Notes under the pieces: model-generated
Database searches by the model: none
What the model was told of the DNA's origin: nothing
The model's input: the letters and a program-made list of their open reading frames with translations, nothing else
Translations under genes and position numbers: made by a program
Part shown: positions 15,882 to 23,979 of the stretch, piece by piece
How positions within the stretch are numbered: position 1 is the stretch's first letter
How the letters are laid out: the number at the start of each line of letters is the position of its first letter
DNA from: Micromonospora sp. AMSO31t
GTDB taxonomy: Bacteria > Actinomycetota > Actinomycetes > Mycobacteriales > Micromonosporaceae
Reading direction: 5' to 3'
NCBI RefSeq assembly: GCF_008868175.1
Contig: NZ_WBKT01000013.1
Location: 1-64,000 of the forward strand
Length of the DNA stretch: 64,000 bases

Positions 15882-16523
15882 TCACCCCATCGGGTGGTTC
15901 TCGTCCGCCCGCCAGCGGTCGGTGTGCAGCGCGGCGGCGAGCGGTCGGGGCGTACGCCAGCCGTGCCGGACCAGGTCGGGGACGGTCTGGAGGTGACTCA
16001 CCGGGCCCACGCACAGCCAGGCGACCGGCCGGATGCCGGGCGGGATGCCGAGCAGGTCCGCGAGGAACGGCTCCCGGTAGAAGGAGACCCAGCCGACGCC
16101 GAGCCCCTCGGCCGTGGCGGCCAGCCAGAGGTTCTGGATGGCCAGGCAGACCGAGTACAGGCCGGCGTCGGCGATGGCGTGCCGGCCGAGCACCGCCGGC
16201 CCACCCCGCTGCGCGTCGTACGTGACAACGACCGACAGCGTCGACTCCAGCACCCCGTCGATCTTGATCCGGGCGAACCGCTCGGCCGCCGCACCGTCCA
16301 GCGTGGCCGCGAAGGTGTCCCGCTCGACCTGGACGTGCGCGTGGAACCGGCGCCGGGTCTCCGGGTCACGCACCAGGACGAAGTCCCAGGGCTGCGAGTT
16401 CCCCACGCTCGGCGCGGCGTGGGCGGCGGTGAGGATCCGATCCAGGACGTCGTCCGGCACCGGCTCCCCGGTGAACTCGGCGCGCACGTCGCGGCGGCGG
16501 TGGATGACGTCGTACAGGTCCAC
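15882..16523 (-). CDS. bluB: BluB-like nitroreductase-family flavoenzyme (5,6-dimethylbenzimidazole synthase)
   Basis: A 213-residue enzyme of the nitroreductase fold. The start MDLYDVIHRRRDVRAEFTG and the block APSVGNSQPWDFVLV are typical of BluB, which cannibalises FMNH2 to make 5,6-dimethylbenzimidazole, the lower ligand of cobalamin. The C-terminus LVRHGWRTPRPL also fits. GTG at 16523 is chosen because the family begins at the DVI helix; the open frame further upstream runs across the terminator of the MerR gene. No cobalamin genes are adjacent, so a related nitroreductase of other substrate remains possible. A B12-binding regulator lies 11 kb away in the same window. Confidence 0.75.
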   Translation of the reverse strand: MDLYDVIHRRRDVRAEFTGEPVPDDVLDRILTAAHAAPSVGNSQPWDFVLVRDPETRRRFHAHVQVERDTFAATLDGAAAERFARIKIDGVLESTLSVVVTYDAQRGGPAVLGRHAIADAGLYSVCLAIQNLWLAATAEGLGVGWVSFYREPFLADLLGIPPGIRPVAWLCVGPVSHLQTVPDLVRHGWRTPRPLAAALHTDRWRADENHPMG

Positions 16524-16596
16524 AGGCAGGCTCCCGCTGCGCTCCACCGGCTTACCGGTTCTCCCCGCGCACGCGGGGCACCTCGCATGATCATTG

Positions 16597-16621
16597 CCGC
16601 CGCCGATGCTATCGACGGCGG
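16597..16621 (-). terminator. Hairpin downstream of the MerR regulator
   Basis: An 11-bp stem with one mismatch (CCGCCGCCGAT / ATCGACGGCGG) and a 3-nt loop lies 34 bp past the stop of the MerR gene on the minus strand. A second, smaller hairpin follows at 16563-16578. Confidence 0.6.
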
Positions 16622-16654
16622 GGCCGCCGGAGCGAGGGTGGCTCGGGGGCGAGG

Positions 16655-17023
16655 TCAGGCGGGTGGGGCGAGCTCGCGCAGCACCTGGCTGAGCCGGTCG
16701 ATGCGCGACTGCGCCTCGGTGCGCAGTCGCTCGGCGAGCGCGTGCCAGTCCTCGGCGTTCGGCGCCTGCCCCGGTGGCAGCCCCGCGAGTGCCCGGCCCA
16801 CCTCGGCCAGGGTGAGGCCGACCCGCTGGCACGCCTCGATCATCGCCAGGCGGCACATCACGTCGCCGTGGTAGCGGCGCTGGTTGCCGGCCGTGCGGTC
16901 GCTGCTGATGAGGCCCTGCGCCTCGTAGAACCGGATCGCCGATGCGGAGACGCCGCTGCGTTGCGCGACCTGGCCGATCGTCAGGCCGGGCTCGTGCCAG
17001 TCGAAGGACGTGTCCTGCTTCAC
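16655..17023 (-). CDS. MerR family regulator with SoxR-like DNA-binding region
   Basis: A 122-residue regulator. The winged HTH (about residues 13-80) reads LTIGQVAQRSGVSASAIRFYEAQGLI...RTAGNQRRY, very close to the SoxR recognition region (FYESKGLI...RNSGNQRRY in SoxR). The dimerisation helix follows (LAERLRTEAQSRIDRLSQVL). The SoxR Fe-S signature (CxxCxC plus one Cys near the C-terminus) is absent; the only cysteines are in the HTH helices. GTG at 17023 chosen. Divergent from the NmrA-like gene, whose promoter carries a SoxR-box-like palindrome at 17050-17069, so it very likely regulates that gene and itself. What it senses is unknown. Confidence 0.85.
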   Translation of the reverse strand: MKQDTSFDWHEPGLTIGQVAQRSGVSASAIRFYEAQGLISSDRTAGNQRRYHGDVMCRLAMIEACQRVGLTLAEVGRALAGLPPGQAPNAEDWHALAERLRTEAQSRIDRLSQVLRELAPPA

Positions 17024-17046
17024 GCCCCGAGTATGCCCACCGCATG

Positions 17047-17077
17047 TTGACCTCAACAATTGTTGAGGTTCTACGGT
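17047..17077 (+). promoter_or_regulatory. MerR-type promoter with SoxR-box-like operator
   Basis: The 20-bp perfect palindrome ACCTCAACAATTGTTGAGGT (17050-17069) sits between a -35 box TTGACC (17047-17052) and a -10 box TACGGT (17072-17077) with a 19-bp spacer, the overlong spacing typical of MerR-activated promoters. It resembles the E. coli soxS operator (CCTCAAGTTAACTTGAGG). Output is toward the gene at 17117. Confidence 0.85.
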
Positions 17078-17116
17078 CGGCTCCATCGAGTTCCCGAGAA
17101 TTCCCTGGAGGCGACG

Positions 17117-17956
17117 ATGATCCTGGTGACCGGTGCGACGGGCAACGTCGGGCGGCGCGTGGTCGAGCGGCTGGCTGCGGCGGGTCACGGCGTACGGGCC
17201 GTCACCCGCGACCCGAGCCGCGCGAGCCTGCCGGCGGGTGTCGAGGTGGTGGCCGCCGACCTGGCCGATCCGGAGACGGTGCGCCCGCACCTGGACGGTG
17301 TCCGCGCGGTGTTCCTGATCTGGCCGTTCGTCGACCCGGCCACGACGGCGCAGCTCGCTCCGCGCGTCGCCGCCGTGCTCGCGAGTGCCGGGTCGCCGCG
17401 GGTGGTGTACGTGTCGGCCGCCTCCGCCGAGGCCGACCCGGGCTCGTTCTGGGCCCTGGTGGAACGCGCCATCGTCGCGTCGGGCGTGCCCTGGACGATG
17501 CTGCGCCCCACCGGGATCGCCACGAACACGCTGGCCTGGGCGCAGTCGATCCGCGCCGAGGGCGTGGTGCGCTGGCCGTACGGCGCGGCGGCCCGTTCGA
17601 TGGTCCACGAGGACGACATCGCGGCCGTGGCGGTCGAGGCGCTGACCACCGACCGGCACGACCGGCGGACCTACGTGCTCAGCGGCCCGCAGACGGTCAC
17701 CCAGGCCGAGCAGGTGCGCCTCATCGGTGCGGCGATCGGCCGCGACCTGAGGTGGCAGGACGTGCCCGCCGAGGCGGTGCGCCCGATGCTGGCCGCAGCG
17801 ATGGGCAGCGCCGCCTTCGCGGATGCGGCGCTGACCGGCTGGGCCGCCATGGCGGAGACTCCGGAGCAGGTGACCGGCGACGTGGCGGCGGTGCTGGGCC
17901 GCCCCGCCCGGACGTTCGCCCACTGGGCCGCCGACCACGCGGCCGACTTCGCCTGA
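17117..17956 (+). CDS. NmrA-like NAD(P)H-binding oxidoreductase
   Basis: A 279-residue atypical short-chain reductase. The N-terminal nucleotide-binding loop is MILVTGATGNVGRRVVERL (GxxGxxG), followed by AVTRDPSRA, typical of NADP-binding NmrA/QOR2-like proteins. The catalytic YxxxK pair of classical SDRs is not evident; the family reduces quinones or acts as a redox sensor. ATG at 17117 follows CTGGAGG. It is preceded by a MerR-type promoter and a divergent MerR gene, suggesting induction by redox-active or electrophilic compounds. Confidence 0.87.
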   Translation: MILVTGATGNVGRRVVERLAAAGHGVRAVTRDPSRASLPAGVEVVAADLADPETVRPHLDGVRAVFLIWPFVDPATTAQLAPRVAAVLASAGSPRVVYVSAASAEADPGSFWALVERAIVASGVPWTMLRPTGIATNTLAWAQSIRAEGVVRWPYGAAARSMVHEDDIAAVAVEALTTDRHDRRTYVLSGPQTVTQAEQVRLIGAAIGRDLRWQDVPAEAVRPMLAAAMGSAAFADAALTGWAAMAETPEQVTGDVAAVLGRPARTFAHWAADHAADFA

Positions 17957-18033
17957 CCTACCCGGGCGCGTGCGACGCGGCACGTCCGGGAAATGCCTGG
18001 CGGTGGGCGCCGTCGCCAATCATCGTGGTCCGG

Positions 18034-18939
18034 ATGTACGCGCACCTCTCCCGTACCCCCTCGGCCGCCCCGGCGGCCCGGCTCGTCGTGGCGCTGGGCC
18101 GGCCCGAGGCCGTGCCCCCGCCGCTGCTGATGCTGCTGGGCATGGTCTCCACCCAGGTCGGCGCGGCGGTGGCCAAGCAACTCTTCGCCGCCACCAGCGC
18201 CGGGGGTACGACCACCCTCCGGCTGGGCCTCGGCGCGCTGGTGCTCCTGGCGGTCACCCGCCCGGCCCGCTGGCCCGGCTGGCGGGCGGCCGGCGTGGTC
18301 GTGGCGTTCGGGGTGGCCATGGCCGCCATGAACCTCGCCTTCTACGCCGCGCTCCAGCGGGTGCCGCTCGGGGTGGCCGTCACCGTCGGTTTCGCCGGCC
18401 CGCTGGTCGTCTCGCTGCTGGGCAGCCGCCGGGTGGTCGACGTGCTGTGGGCGGTGCTGGCCGGCACCGGGGTGCTGCTCCTGGCCGGGTTGGGCGGCAT
18501 CGGCGTCGACCCGCTCGGCCTGCTGCTCTGCGGGCTCATCGCGGTCGGTTGGGCCGGTTACGTGCTGCTTGGCAAGGCGATGAGCGGCCACCTGCCGGGC
18601 ACCCGGGGGCTGGCGCTGGGCATGGCGGTGGGCGCGGTCTGCGTACTCCCGTTCGGGATCGTGTCGGGTGGCGCCGAGCTGCTCGACCTCCGCGTCGTGG
18701 CGCTCGGGCTGGGCGTGGCGCTGCTGTCGTCGGTGCTGCCCTACTCGGCGGAGCTGGCCGCCCTGCGCCGGATGCCGGCACGGGTGTTCGCGGTGCTGCT
18801 CAGCCTGGAGCCGGCGGTGGCCGCGGTGGTCGGCGTGCTGCTCCTGGGCGAGCTGCTGGCCTGGCCGCAGCTGGCCGGCGTGGCCTGCGTGGTGGGCGCC
18901 GCCCTCGGCGCCACCCTGGCCCGCCGGCGGGCGGAATAG
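18034..18939 (+). CDS. EamA/DMT-family exporter (RhtA-like)
   Basis: A 301-residue membrane protein with about ten helices in two EamA repeats. LLMLLGMVSTQVGAAVAKQL and FYAALQRVPLGVAVTVGF in the first half, and a second repeat with LAALRRMPARVFAVLLSLEPAVAAVVG, match RhtA/YddG-like amino-acid or metabolite exporters. ATG at 18034 is chosen because the open frame upstream overlaps the previous gene. The substrate is unknown. It lies 77 bp after the NmrA-like gene on the same strand and could be read through from that promoter. Confidence 0.83.
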   Translation: MYAHLSRTPSAAPAARLVVALGRPEAVPPPLLMLLGMVSTQVGAAVAKQLFAATSAGGTTTLRLGLGALVLLAVTRPARWPGWRAAGVVVAFGVAMAAMNLAFYAALQRVPLGVAVTVGFAGPLVVSLLGSRRVVDVLWAVLAGTGVLLLAGLGGIGVDPLGLLLCGLIAVGWAGYVLLGKAMSGHLPGTRGLALGMAVGAVCVLPFGIVSGGAELLDLRVVALGLGVALLSSVLPYSAELAALRRMPARVFAVLLSLEPAVAAVVGVLLLGELLAWPQLAGVACVVGAALGATLARRRAE

Positions 18940-18982
18940 AGGGAGCTGGCGCGGCGGGCGCCGTCGAGGGCATGCTGAGCCG

Positions 18983-19747
18983 ATGGGGGTACGCGTCGAG
19001 CACGCCGGACCGGTGACCACGGTGATCCTGGACCGGCCGGAGGCCCGCAACGCCGTCGACGGCCCGACCGCCCGGGCCCTGGCCGACGCGTTCCGCGCCT
19101 TCGAGGCGGACCCGGACGCGGCGGTCGCCGTGCTCTGGGGCGCGGGCGGCACGTTCTGCGCCGGCGCCGACCTGAAGGCTATCGGCACGCCGCGCGGCAA
19201 CCGGGTCGAACCCGAGGGCGACGGTCCGATGGGCCCCACCCGGATGCGCCTGTCCAAGCCGGTGCTCGCCGCGATCTCCGGCTACGCGGTGGCCGGCGGC
19301 CTGGAGCTGGCGCTCTGGTGCGACCTGCGGGTCGCCGAGTCGGACGCCACGCTCGGGGTGTTCTGCCGGCGCTGGGGCGTGCCGCTGATCGACGGCGGGA
19401 CGGTGCGGCTGCCCCGGCTCATCGGCGAGAGCCCGGCCATGGACCTGATCCTCACCGGCCGCCCGGTGCCCGCCGACGAGGCGTACGCGATGGGTCTGGT
19501 GAACCGGCTGGTCGCGCCGGGCGCGGCCCGGGCGGAGGCCGAGCGGCTGGCCGCGGAGATCGCCCGGCACCCGCAGACCTGCCTGCGCAACGACCGGGCC
19601 GCGGTGCTGTCGGGCGCCGGTCTGCCCGAGCCGGAGGCGCTGGCCACCGAACTCGCCTTCGGGATGGAGTCCCTGGTCACCGACGCCGTGCAGGGCGCGG
19701 CCCGGTTCACCGCCGGTGCCGGCCGGCACGGCGCGCCGGCCGGCTGA
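18983..19747 (+). CDS. Enoyl-CoA hydratase/isomerase family protein
   Basis: A 254-residue crotonase-fold protein. The oxyanion-hole segments are visible: FCAGADLKAI and the SGYAVAGGLELALWCDLRVA block, followed by GVPLIDGGTVRLPRLIGES. The classical catalytic Glu pair of bona fide hydratases is only partly matched (the second position is in DGGTVRL), so the substrate and even the reaction are uncertain. ATG at 18983. Convergent with the flavin reductase, three bases apart. Confidence 0.85.
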   Translation: MGVRVEHAGPVTTVILDRPEARNAVDGPTARALADAFRAFEADPDAAVAVLWGAGGTFCAGADLKAIGTPRGNRVEPEGDGPMGPTRMRLSKPVLAAISGYAVAGGLELALWCDLRVAESDATLGVFCRRWGVPLIDGGTVRLPRLIGESPAMDLILTGRPVPADEAYAMGLVNRLVAPGAARAEAERLAAEIARHPQTCLRNDRAAVLSGAGLPEPEALATELAFGMESLVTDAVQGAARFTAGAGRHGAPAG

Positions 19748-19750
19748 GGG

Positions 19751-21235
19751 TCACTTCAGGTTGCGCAGGGCGTCCTCGATGGCGCGGTGGAAGGTCGGGT
19801 ACGCGTAGATCATGTGCCGGAGCTGGCTGACCGGGACGGCCGCGTGCACGGCCACGACCAGCGCGGACAGCACCTCGCCGCCGGCCGGGCCGACCGAGGT
19901 GGCGCCGATCAGCACGCCGCGGTCGGCGTCGGCGACCAGCTTGATGAAGCCGGCACTGCCGGCCTTGTGGATCCAGCCGCGGGTGGACGAGGTGAGGTCG
20001 GTGTAGCCGACCTGGACGTTGATGCCGCGGCTGCGGGCCTGCTGCTCGGTGAGGCCGACCGCGCCCACCTCGGGGTCGGTGAAGGTGACCCGGGGCAGCG
20101 CGCGGTAGTCGGCGACCGGCACGCTGCCCGGCGCGACGGCCGAGCCGCCCGTGCTCATGGCCCCGCCGACCGCGCTGACCGCGCCGGCCGCGCCGCCGAC
20201 CACGCTGGCGGTGCCACTGGCGTCCGGCCCGCCCTTCATACGCCGCACGTGGTCGAGCACGTCGGCGACGACGATGCCCGCCTGGTACATGGCGATGTGG
20301 GTGAAGGCGCCCTCGCCGGTGAGGTCGCCGACCGCCCAGATCCCCTCGGCGGCGTGCATCCGCTCGTTCACGGGCAGGTAGCGCTGGGTGCAGTCGATGC
20401 CGACCGAATCGAGGCCCAGCTCCTCCAGGTGCGCCCGGCGGCCGGTCACCACCAGCAGCTTCTCGCCGCCGAACGCGCGATCGCCGGCATGGACGGTGAA
20501 GCTCGTGCCGTCGTGGGTGACCCGCTCGGCCTTGACCCCGGTGTGGATCTCCACCCCGTCGGCGCGCAGCGCCTCGGCAGCGACCTCCGAGGCCTCCGGC
20601 TCCTCGACGGCGAGCACCCGGTCGGCCGCCTCGACCACGATGACCCGGACCCCGAACCGGGCGAAGACCTGGGCCAGCTCCAGCCCGATCGCGCCACCGC
20701 CCAGCACCAGCAGCGACTCGGGCAGCTCCTCGACCTCGATGGCCTGGTGGTTGGTCCAGTAGGGGGTGTCGGCCAGGCCGTCGATCGGGGGGACCGAGGG
20801 CCGGGTGCCGGTGCCGAGGACGACCGCGTACCGGGCCTCGAACACCTGGTCGCCGACACGGACCCGGTTCGGGCCGTCGAGCCGGCCGCTGCCCCGGACG
20901 AACCGGCCGCCCTTGCCGGTGAACCGGTCCACCGCGACCCGGTCGTCCCACGTGTCGGTGGCCTCCTCGCGGATCCGCTTGGCGACCGGCGCCCAGTCGG
21001 GCCGCACCTCGGCGCTGCCGGCCAGCTCGTTGACCCGGCGGGCCTCGGCGAGGGCGTTGGCCGCCCGGATCATCATCTTGCTCGGGATGCAGCCCCAGTA
21101 GGGGCACTCGCCGCCGACCAGGTCGCGCTCGATCCCGACCACGGCGAGGCCGGCCTCGGCGAGTCGCCCGGCCACCTCCTCGCCGCCGACGCCCAGCCCG
21201 ACCACGACCACGTCCACCAGTTCCGACTCCGCCAC
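19751..21235 (-). CDS. Pyridine nucleotide-disulfide oxidoreductase (mercuric reductase/lipoamide dehydrogenase type)
   Basis: A 494-residue FAD/NAD(P)-dependent reductase. FAD motif VDVVVVGLGVGGEEVAGRL, redox-active pair in GGECPYWGCIPSK, NAD motif LVLGGGAIGLELAQVFARFG and the C-terminal dimerisation domain (FTDPEVGAVGLTEQQA) are all present. About 40 residues between MKGG and VADYRALP (about residues 345-385) form an unusual Ala/Gly/Ser-rich insertion. The N-terminal HMA domain of true mercuric reductase is missing and no mer genes are near, so the electron acceptor is unknown. GTG at 21235 is chosen; upstream in-frame codons code for low-complexity sequence. Confidence 0.87.
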   Translation of the reverse strand: MAESELVDVVVVGLGVGGEEVAGRLAEAGLAVVGIERDLVGGECPYWGCIPSKMMIRAANALAEARRVNELAGSAEVRPDWAPVAKRIREEATDTWDDRVAVDRFTGKGGRFVRGSGRLDGPNRVRVGDQVFEARYAVVLGTGTRPSVPPIDGLADTPYWTNHQAIEVEELPESLLVLGGGAIGLELAQVFARFGVRVIVVEAADRVLAVEEPEASEVAAEALRADGVEIHTGVKAERVTHDGTSFTVHAGDRAFGGEKLLVVTGRRAHLEELGLDSVGIDCTQRYLPVNERMHAAEGIWAVGDLTGEGAFTHIAMYQAGIVVADVLDHVRRMKGGPDASGTASVVGGAAGAVSAVGGAMSTGGSAVAPGSVPVADYRALPRVTFTDPEVGAVGLTEQQARSRGINVQVGYTDLTSSTRGWIHKAGSAGFIKLVADADRGVLIGATSVGPAGGEVLSALVVAVHAAVPVSQLRHMIYAYPTFHRAIEDALRNLK

Positions 21236-21327
21236 CCCGCCAGCATTCCGCACCGCCGGGCCACCGGCCACCGCGTCGGGCCGGAATTTCCGCGCCGGTG
21301 ATCATCCCCACCGCCTACGGTGGCCGG

Positions 21328-22428
21328 ATGCAGGCACGTTTCGCCCCGGTCCGGGACTGCTCCCACGACCTGTTCGCCGCCGGCCGGGAGACCGGCGCGG
21401 CGCTGTCCGTCTGGTACGACGGCGCGCCGGTGCTCGACCTGGTCGGCGGCACCCGCGCCGCCGTTCCGCCCGGCGTGGCCGTCCCGGCCGTCGGGGCCGA
21501 GGCGCCGTGGCGGCCGGACACCCTCGTGAACGTCTACTCGGTGGGCAAGCCGGTGGTCGCGCTCTGCCTCCTGCTCCTCGTCGACCGGGGCCGCGTCGAC
21601 CTCGACGCGCCGGTGTCCGCGTACTGGCCGGAGTTCCGCGCCCCGGCCACCGTGCGGCAGGTGCTCGCCCACACCTCCGGGCTGCCCGCGTTCCCGGTGC
21701 CCCGGCCCGCCGCGGCGATCCCCGACTGGGGGCTGCTCTGCGCCGACCTGGCCGCCGCCGACCCGGAGTGGACGCCGGGCAGCGTCGCGGGCGAGCACGC
21801 CTGGACGTACGGGCACCTGGTCGGCGAGCTGGTCCGCCGGGTGGACGGGCGGCCGGTGGGGCGGTTCCTGGCGGAGGAGATCGCCGGCCCGTGGGGCCTC
21901 GACCTGGCCTTCGGCCTCGACGCCACGGACCAGCGGCGCTGCGCCGACCTGTCGTACGCCGATCCGGACTGGCCGGTGCGGATGCTGGGCGAGCCGGGGT
22001 CGCTGCGCGCCCGCGCGTTGGGCAACCCGGCCGGCGGCCTGGACGTGGCGGTGGTCAACGGCCAGCTCTGGCGCGGCACGGAGTTCCCCGCGGTGAACCT
22101 GCACGCCACCGCGTCCGCCCTGGCCCGCCTCTACGCCGGCCTGCTCGCCGGCGGCACTCTCGACGGGGTACGCCGGTTCAGCCCCGAGCTGGTCGCCGAG
22201 GCGACCCGGGTGCAGTACGACGGGACGGACCTGGTGCTGGACCGGCGGGCGTCCTGGACGTTGGGCATGCAGTGGGAGCCGGACGGGAGCTGGGGCATGG
22301 GCGGGATCGGCGGCAGCAGCGCCTGGGCCGACCCGGAGCGCGGCTACACCTTCGCCTACACGACGGGGCGGTTGGCCGACCACGACCGGGTGGAGGAGCT
22401 GGTCGAGGCGTTGCACTCCTGTCTCTGA
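21328..22428 (+). CDS. Beta-lactamase-fold serine hydrolase (class C-like esterase)
   Basis: A 366-residue cytosolic hydrolase of the class C beta-lactamase/EstB family. The nucleophile motif SxxK is in VNVYSVGKPVVAL and the second motif Y-x-(N/S/H) is in WTYGHLVGEL. No signal peptide is seen, which favours an esterase or D-aminopeptidase-like activity over periplasmic beta-lactam resistance. ATG at 21328, divergent from the flavin reductase with a 92-bp spacer. Confidence 0.87.
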   Translation: MQARFAPVRDCSHDLFAAGRETGAALSVWYDGAPVLDLVGGTRAAVPPGVAVPAVGAEAPWRPDTLVNVYSVGKPVVALCLLLLVDRGRVDLDAPVSAYWPEFRAPATVRQVLAHTSGLPAFPVPRPAAAIPDWGLLCADLAAADPEWTPGSVAGEHAWTYGHLVGELVRRVDGRPVGRFLAEEIAGPWGLDLAFGLDATDQRRCADLSYADPDWPVRMLGEPGSLRARALGNPAGGLDVAVVNGQLWRGTEFPAVNLHATASALARLYAGLLAGGTLDGVRRFSPELVAEATRVQYDGTDLVLDRRASWTLGMQWEPDGSWGMGGIGGSSAWADPERGYTFAYTTGRLADHDRVEELVEALHSCL

Positions 22429-22500
22429 CGGGTAGTGGACTGACCGACACGCGTGGCGAGCCTGTCACGCTGTGTCAGTCGCCGCTACGCTCCGTTCCTC

Positions 22501-22776
22501 GTGGAGAACGAAGCACCCGCGCCGGCCACCCGGCTGACGGAGCACTCCGGGGTGGCCGCCAACGTGGTCTCCGCCGTGGCCGGGCTGGTCGCCCTGGTGC
22601 AGGCCATCCGCTCGGACCCGCTGTGGATCGTGCTGGGCCTGGTCGCCCTGGCCGCGCTGGTGGCGTACCAGGTCTGGCGCCGGCGCTGGCGGACGGCCGG
22701 GCTGGCCATGGTGGCACCCTCGATCGAGGCCAGCTCCGGCACGTGCCGGCGGACGTACGCGCCGTCGGGGTCGTAG
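22501..22776 (+). CDS. Small membrane protein with an altered C-terminus
   Basis: 91 residues from GTG 22501. Residues about 18-60 are strongly hydrophobic in two stretches (VVSAVAGLVALVQAI and LWIVLGLVALAALVAYQVW) and end in RRRWRTAG. The last 20 or so residues (APSIEASSGTCRRTY...) are antisense to the photolyase remnant, so the original stop was probably lost when flanking DNA was deleted. No known function. I regard the N-terminal part as real and the tail as a by-product. Confidence 0.5.
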   Translation: MENEAPAPATRLTEHSGVAANVVSAVAGLVALVQAIRSDPLWIVLGLVALAALVAYQVWRRRWRTAGLAMVAPSIEASSGTCRRTYAPSGS

Positions 22777-23042
22777 CGTTCGGCCCGGCGGACCGGGTTG
22801 AAACCGCGGTGCGGCCGGGCGTCGTTGCCGGTGCCGGCCACCCACTGCCAGTTGCCCGAGTTGTCGGGCACGTCGCCGTCGAGCAGCCAGCGGAAGAAGA
22901 CGGCCACCCCGGGCCGCCAGTCCGGGTCCAGCACGTACAGCGGCACCACCCGGTCGAAGGCCGAGCACGCCGACGCCAGCGCCGGGTGGTCGTGCACCCG
23001 CAGGTCGCGGGTGAGGAGCACGACGGCCGTGCGGTCGCTCAC
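22711..23042 (-). pseudogene. Internally deleted deoxyribodipyrimidine photolyase remnant
   Basis: Starting at GTG 23042 (GTGA overlap with the crtB stop), the first about 33 residues are the photolyase N-terminus (VVLLTRDLRVHDHPALASA, VVPLYVLDPDW). The frame then jumps straight to the photolyase C-terminal helices (FFRWLLDGDVPDNSGNWQWV, GTGNDARPHRGFNPVRRAER, PDGAYVRRHVPEL). About 300 residues, including most of the FAD and DNA binding region, are missing, though the reading frame is kept. The normal C-terminal end is also lost: past 22711 the frame reads into antisense of the small membrane gene. It cannot be an active photolyase. Photolyase genes often belong to light-regulated carotenoid clusters, which explains the place. 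Confidence 0.85.
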
Positions 23043-23965
23043 GCGGCCAGGGCCGGCCGGAGCGCCGGGCCGGGCACCCGCACCGGCGCGCCGGCCGGGG
23101 TGACCAGCGCCTGCGCGGCCACCGCCATCCGCCGCCGCCCGGGTACGCGGGCCCGCCGGCTGAACACGTCGAAGTCCTGGGCGGCCACCTCGTCGAGGAT
23201 GCCGCCGTAGAGCGCATACGCGGTGCGCATGCACGCCTGCGAGGCCGGGGCGAGCAGCGGGATGCCGGGCGCGGCGGCCGCGTAGTGGGCCTGGGCCCGG
23301 GTCACCTCGTACTCGATCAGCTCGCGGAGCCGCGGGGTGCCGCGGCCGGCGGCCCGGGCGGCCAGCAGGTCCTCCCGGGTGAGGTCGAACGCGGCCAGGT
23401 CCTCGTCGGGCAGGTAGGTGCGCCCCCGGCCCAGGTCCTCGGCGACGTCCCGGATGAAGTTGGTGAGCTGGAAGGCGAAGCCGAGCTGGCGGGCCGGCTC
23501 CCGGGCGGCGGCCGGGTCGGAGCTGCCGAGGATCGGCAGCATCATGGTGCCGATGACCGCGGCGGACCCCTCCATGTAGTCGAGCACGTCGTCGTAGGTC
23601 GGGTACGACAAGACCGTGAGGTCCATGGTCATGCTGCGCAGGAACGACGCGAAGTCGTCGCGGTCCAGGTCGAAGACGGCGATGGTGTGCAGCACGGCGG
23701 GAAGCAGCGGGTCGTCGACCGGCTCGCCGTGCAGGCCGGCGACGAACCGGGCGGACCACTCCGCGAGCCGGGCCGCGCGCTCGGCCGGCGGGAGGTCCTC
23801 GGTGCGGTCGACGATCTCGTCGGCGTAGCGGGTGAAGCCGTACAGGGCGTGGACGTGCCGCCGTTTCCAGGCGGGCAGCAGCCGGGTGGCGAGATAGTAG
23901 GTACGGCCGTGACGCCGGTGCAGCTCGCGGCAGCGCTCATAGGCAGCGGTGAGATCCGTGTCCAC
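23039..23965 (-). CDS. crtB: Phytoene synthase
   Basis: A 308-residue squalene/phytoene synthase that condenses two geranylgeranyl diphosphates. Both Asp-rich motifs are present: DEIVD (residues about 49-53) and the second in FQLTNFIRDVAEDLGRGRTY with downstream YLP. The C-terminal tail (about 285-308) is Pro/Ala-rich. It is transcribed divergently from crtE across a 64-bp spacer and overlaps the decayed photolyase at its 3' end. Its place with crtE, crtI and idi gives a C40 carotenoid pathway. Confidence 0.93.
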   Translation of the reverse strand: MDTDLTAAYERCRELHRRHGRTYYLATRLLPAWKRRHVHALYGFTRYADEIVDRTEDLPPAERAARLAEWSARFVAGLHGEPVDDPLLPAVLHTIAVFDLDRDDFASFLRSMTMDLTVLSYPTYDDVLDYMEGSAAVIGTMMLPILGSSDPAAAREPARQLGFAFQLTNFIRDVAEDLGRGRTYLPDEDLAAFDLTREDLLAARAAGRGTPRLRELIEYEVTRAQAHYAAAAPGIPLLAPASQACMRTAYALYGGILDEVAAQDFDVFSRRARVPGRRRMAVAAQALVTPAGAPVRVPGPALRPALAA

Positions 23966-23979
23966 CGGCCCTCCTCAGA

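Noticed and set aside
16557..16582. CRISPR array
   Set aside because: Only one repeat-like hairpin, no spacer-repeat periodicity and no cas genes anywhere in the window.
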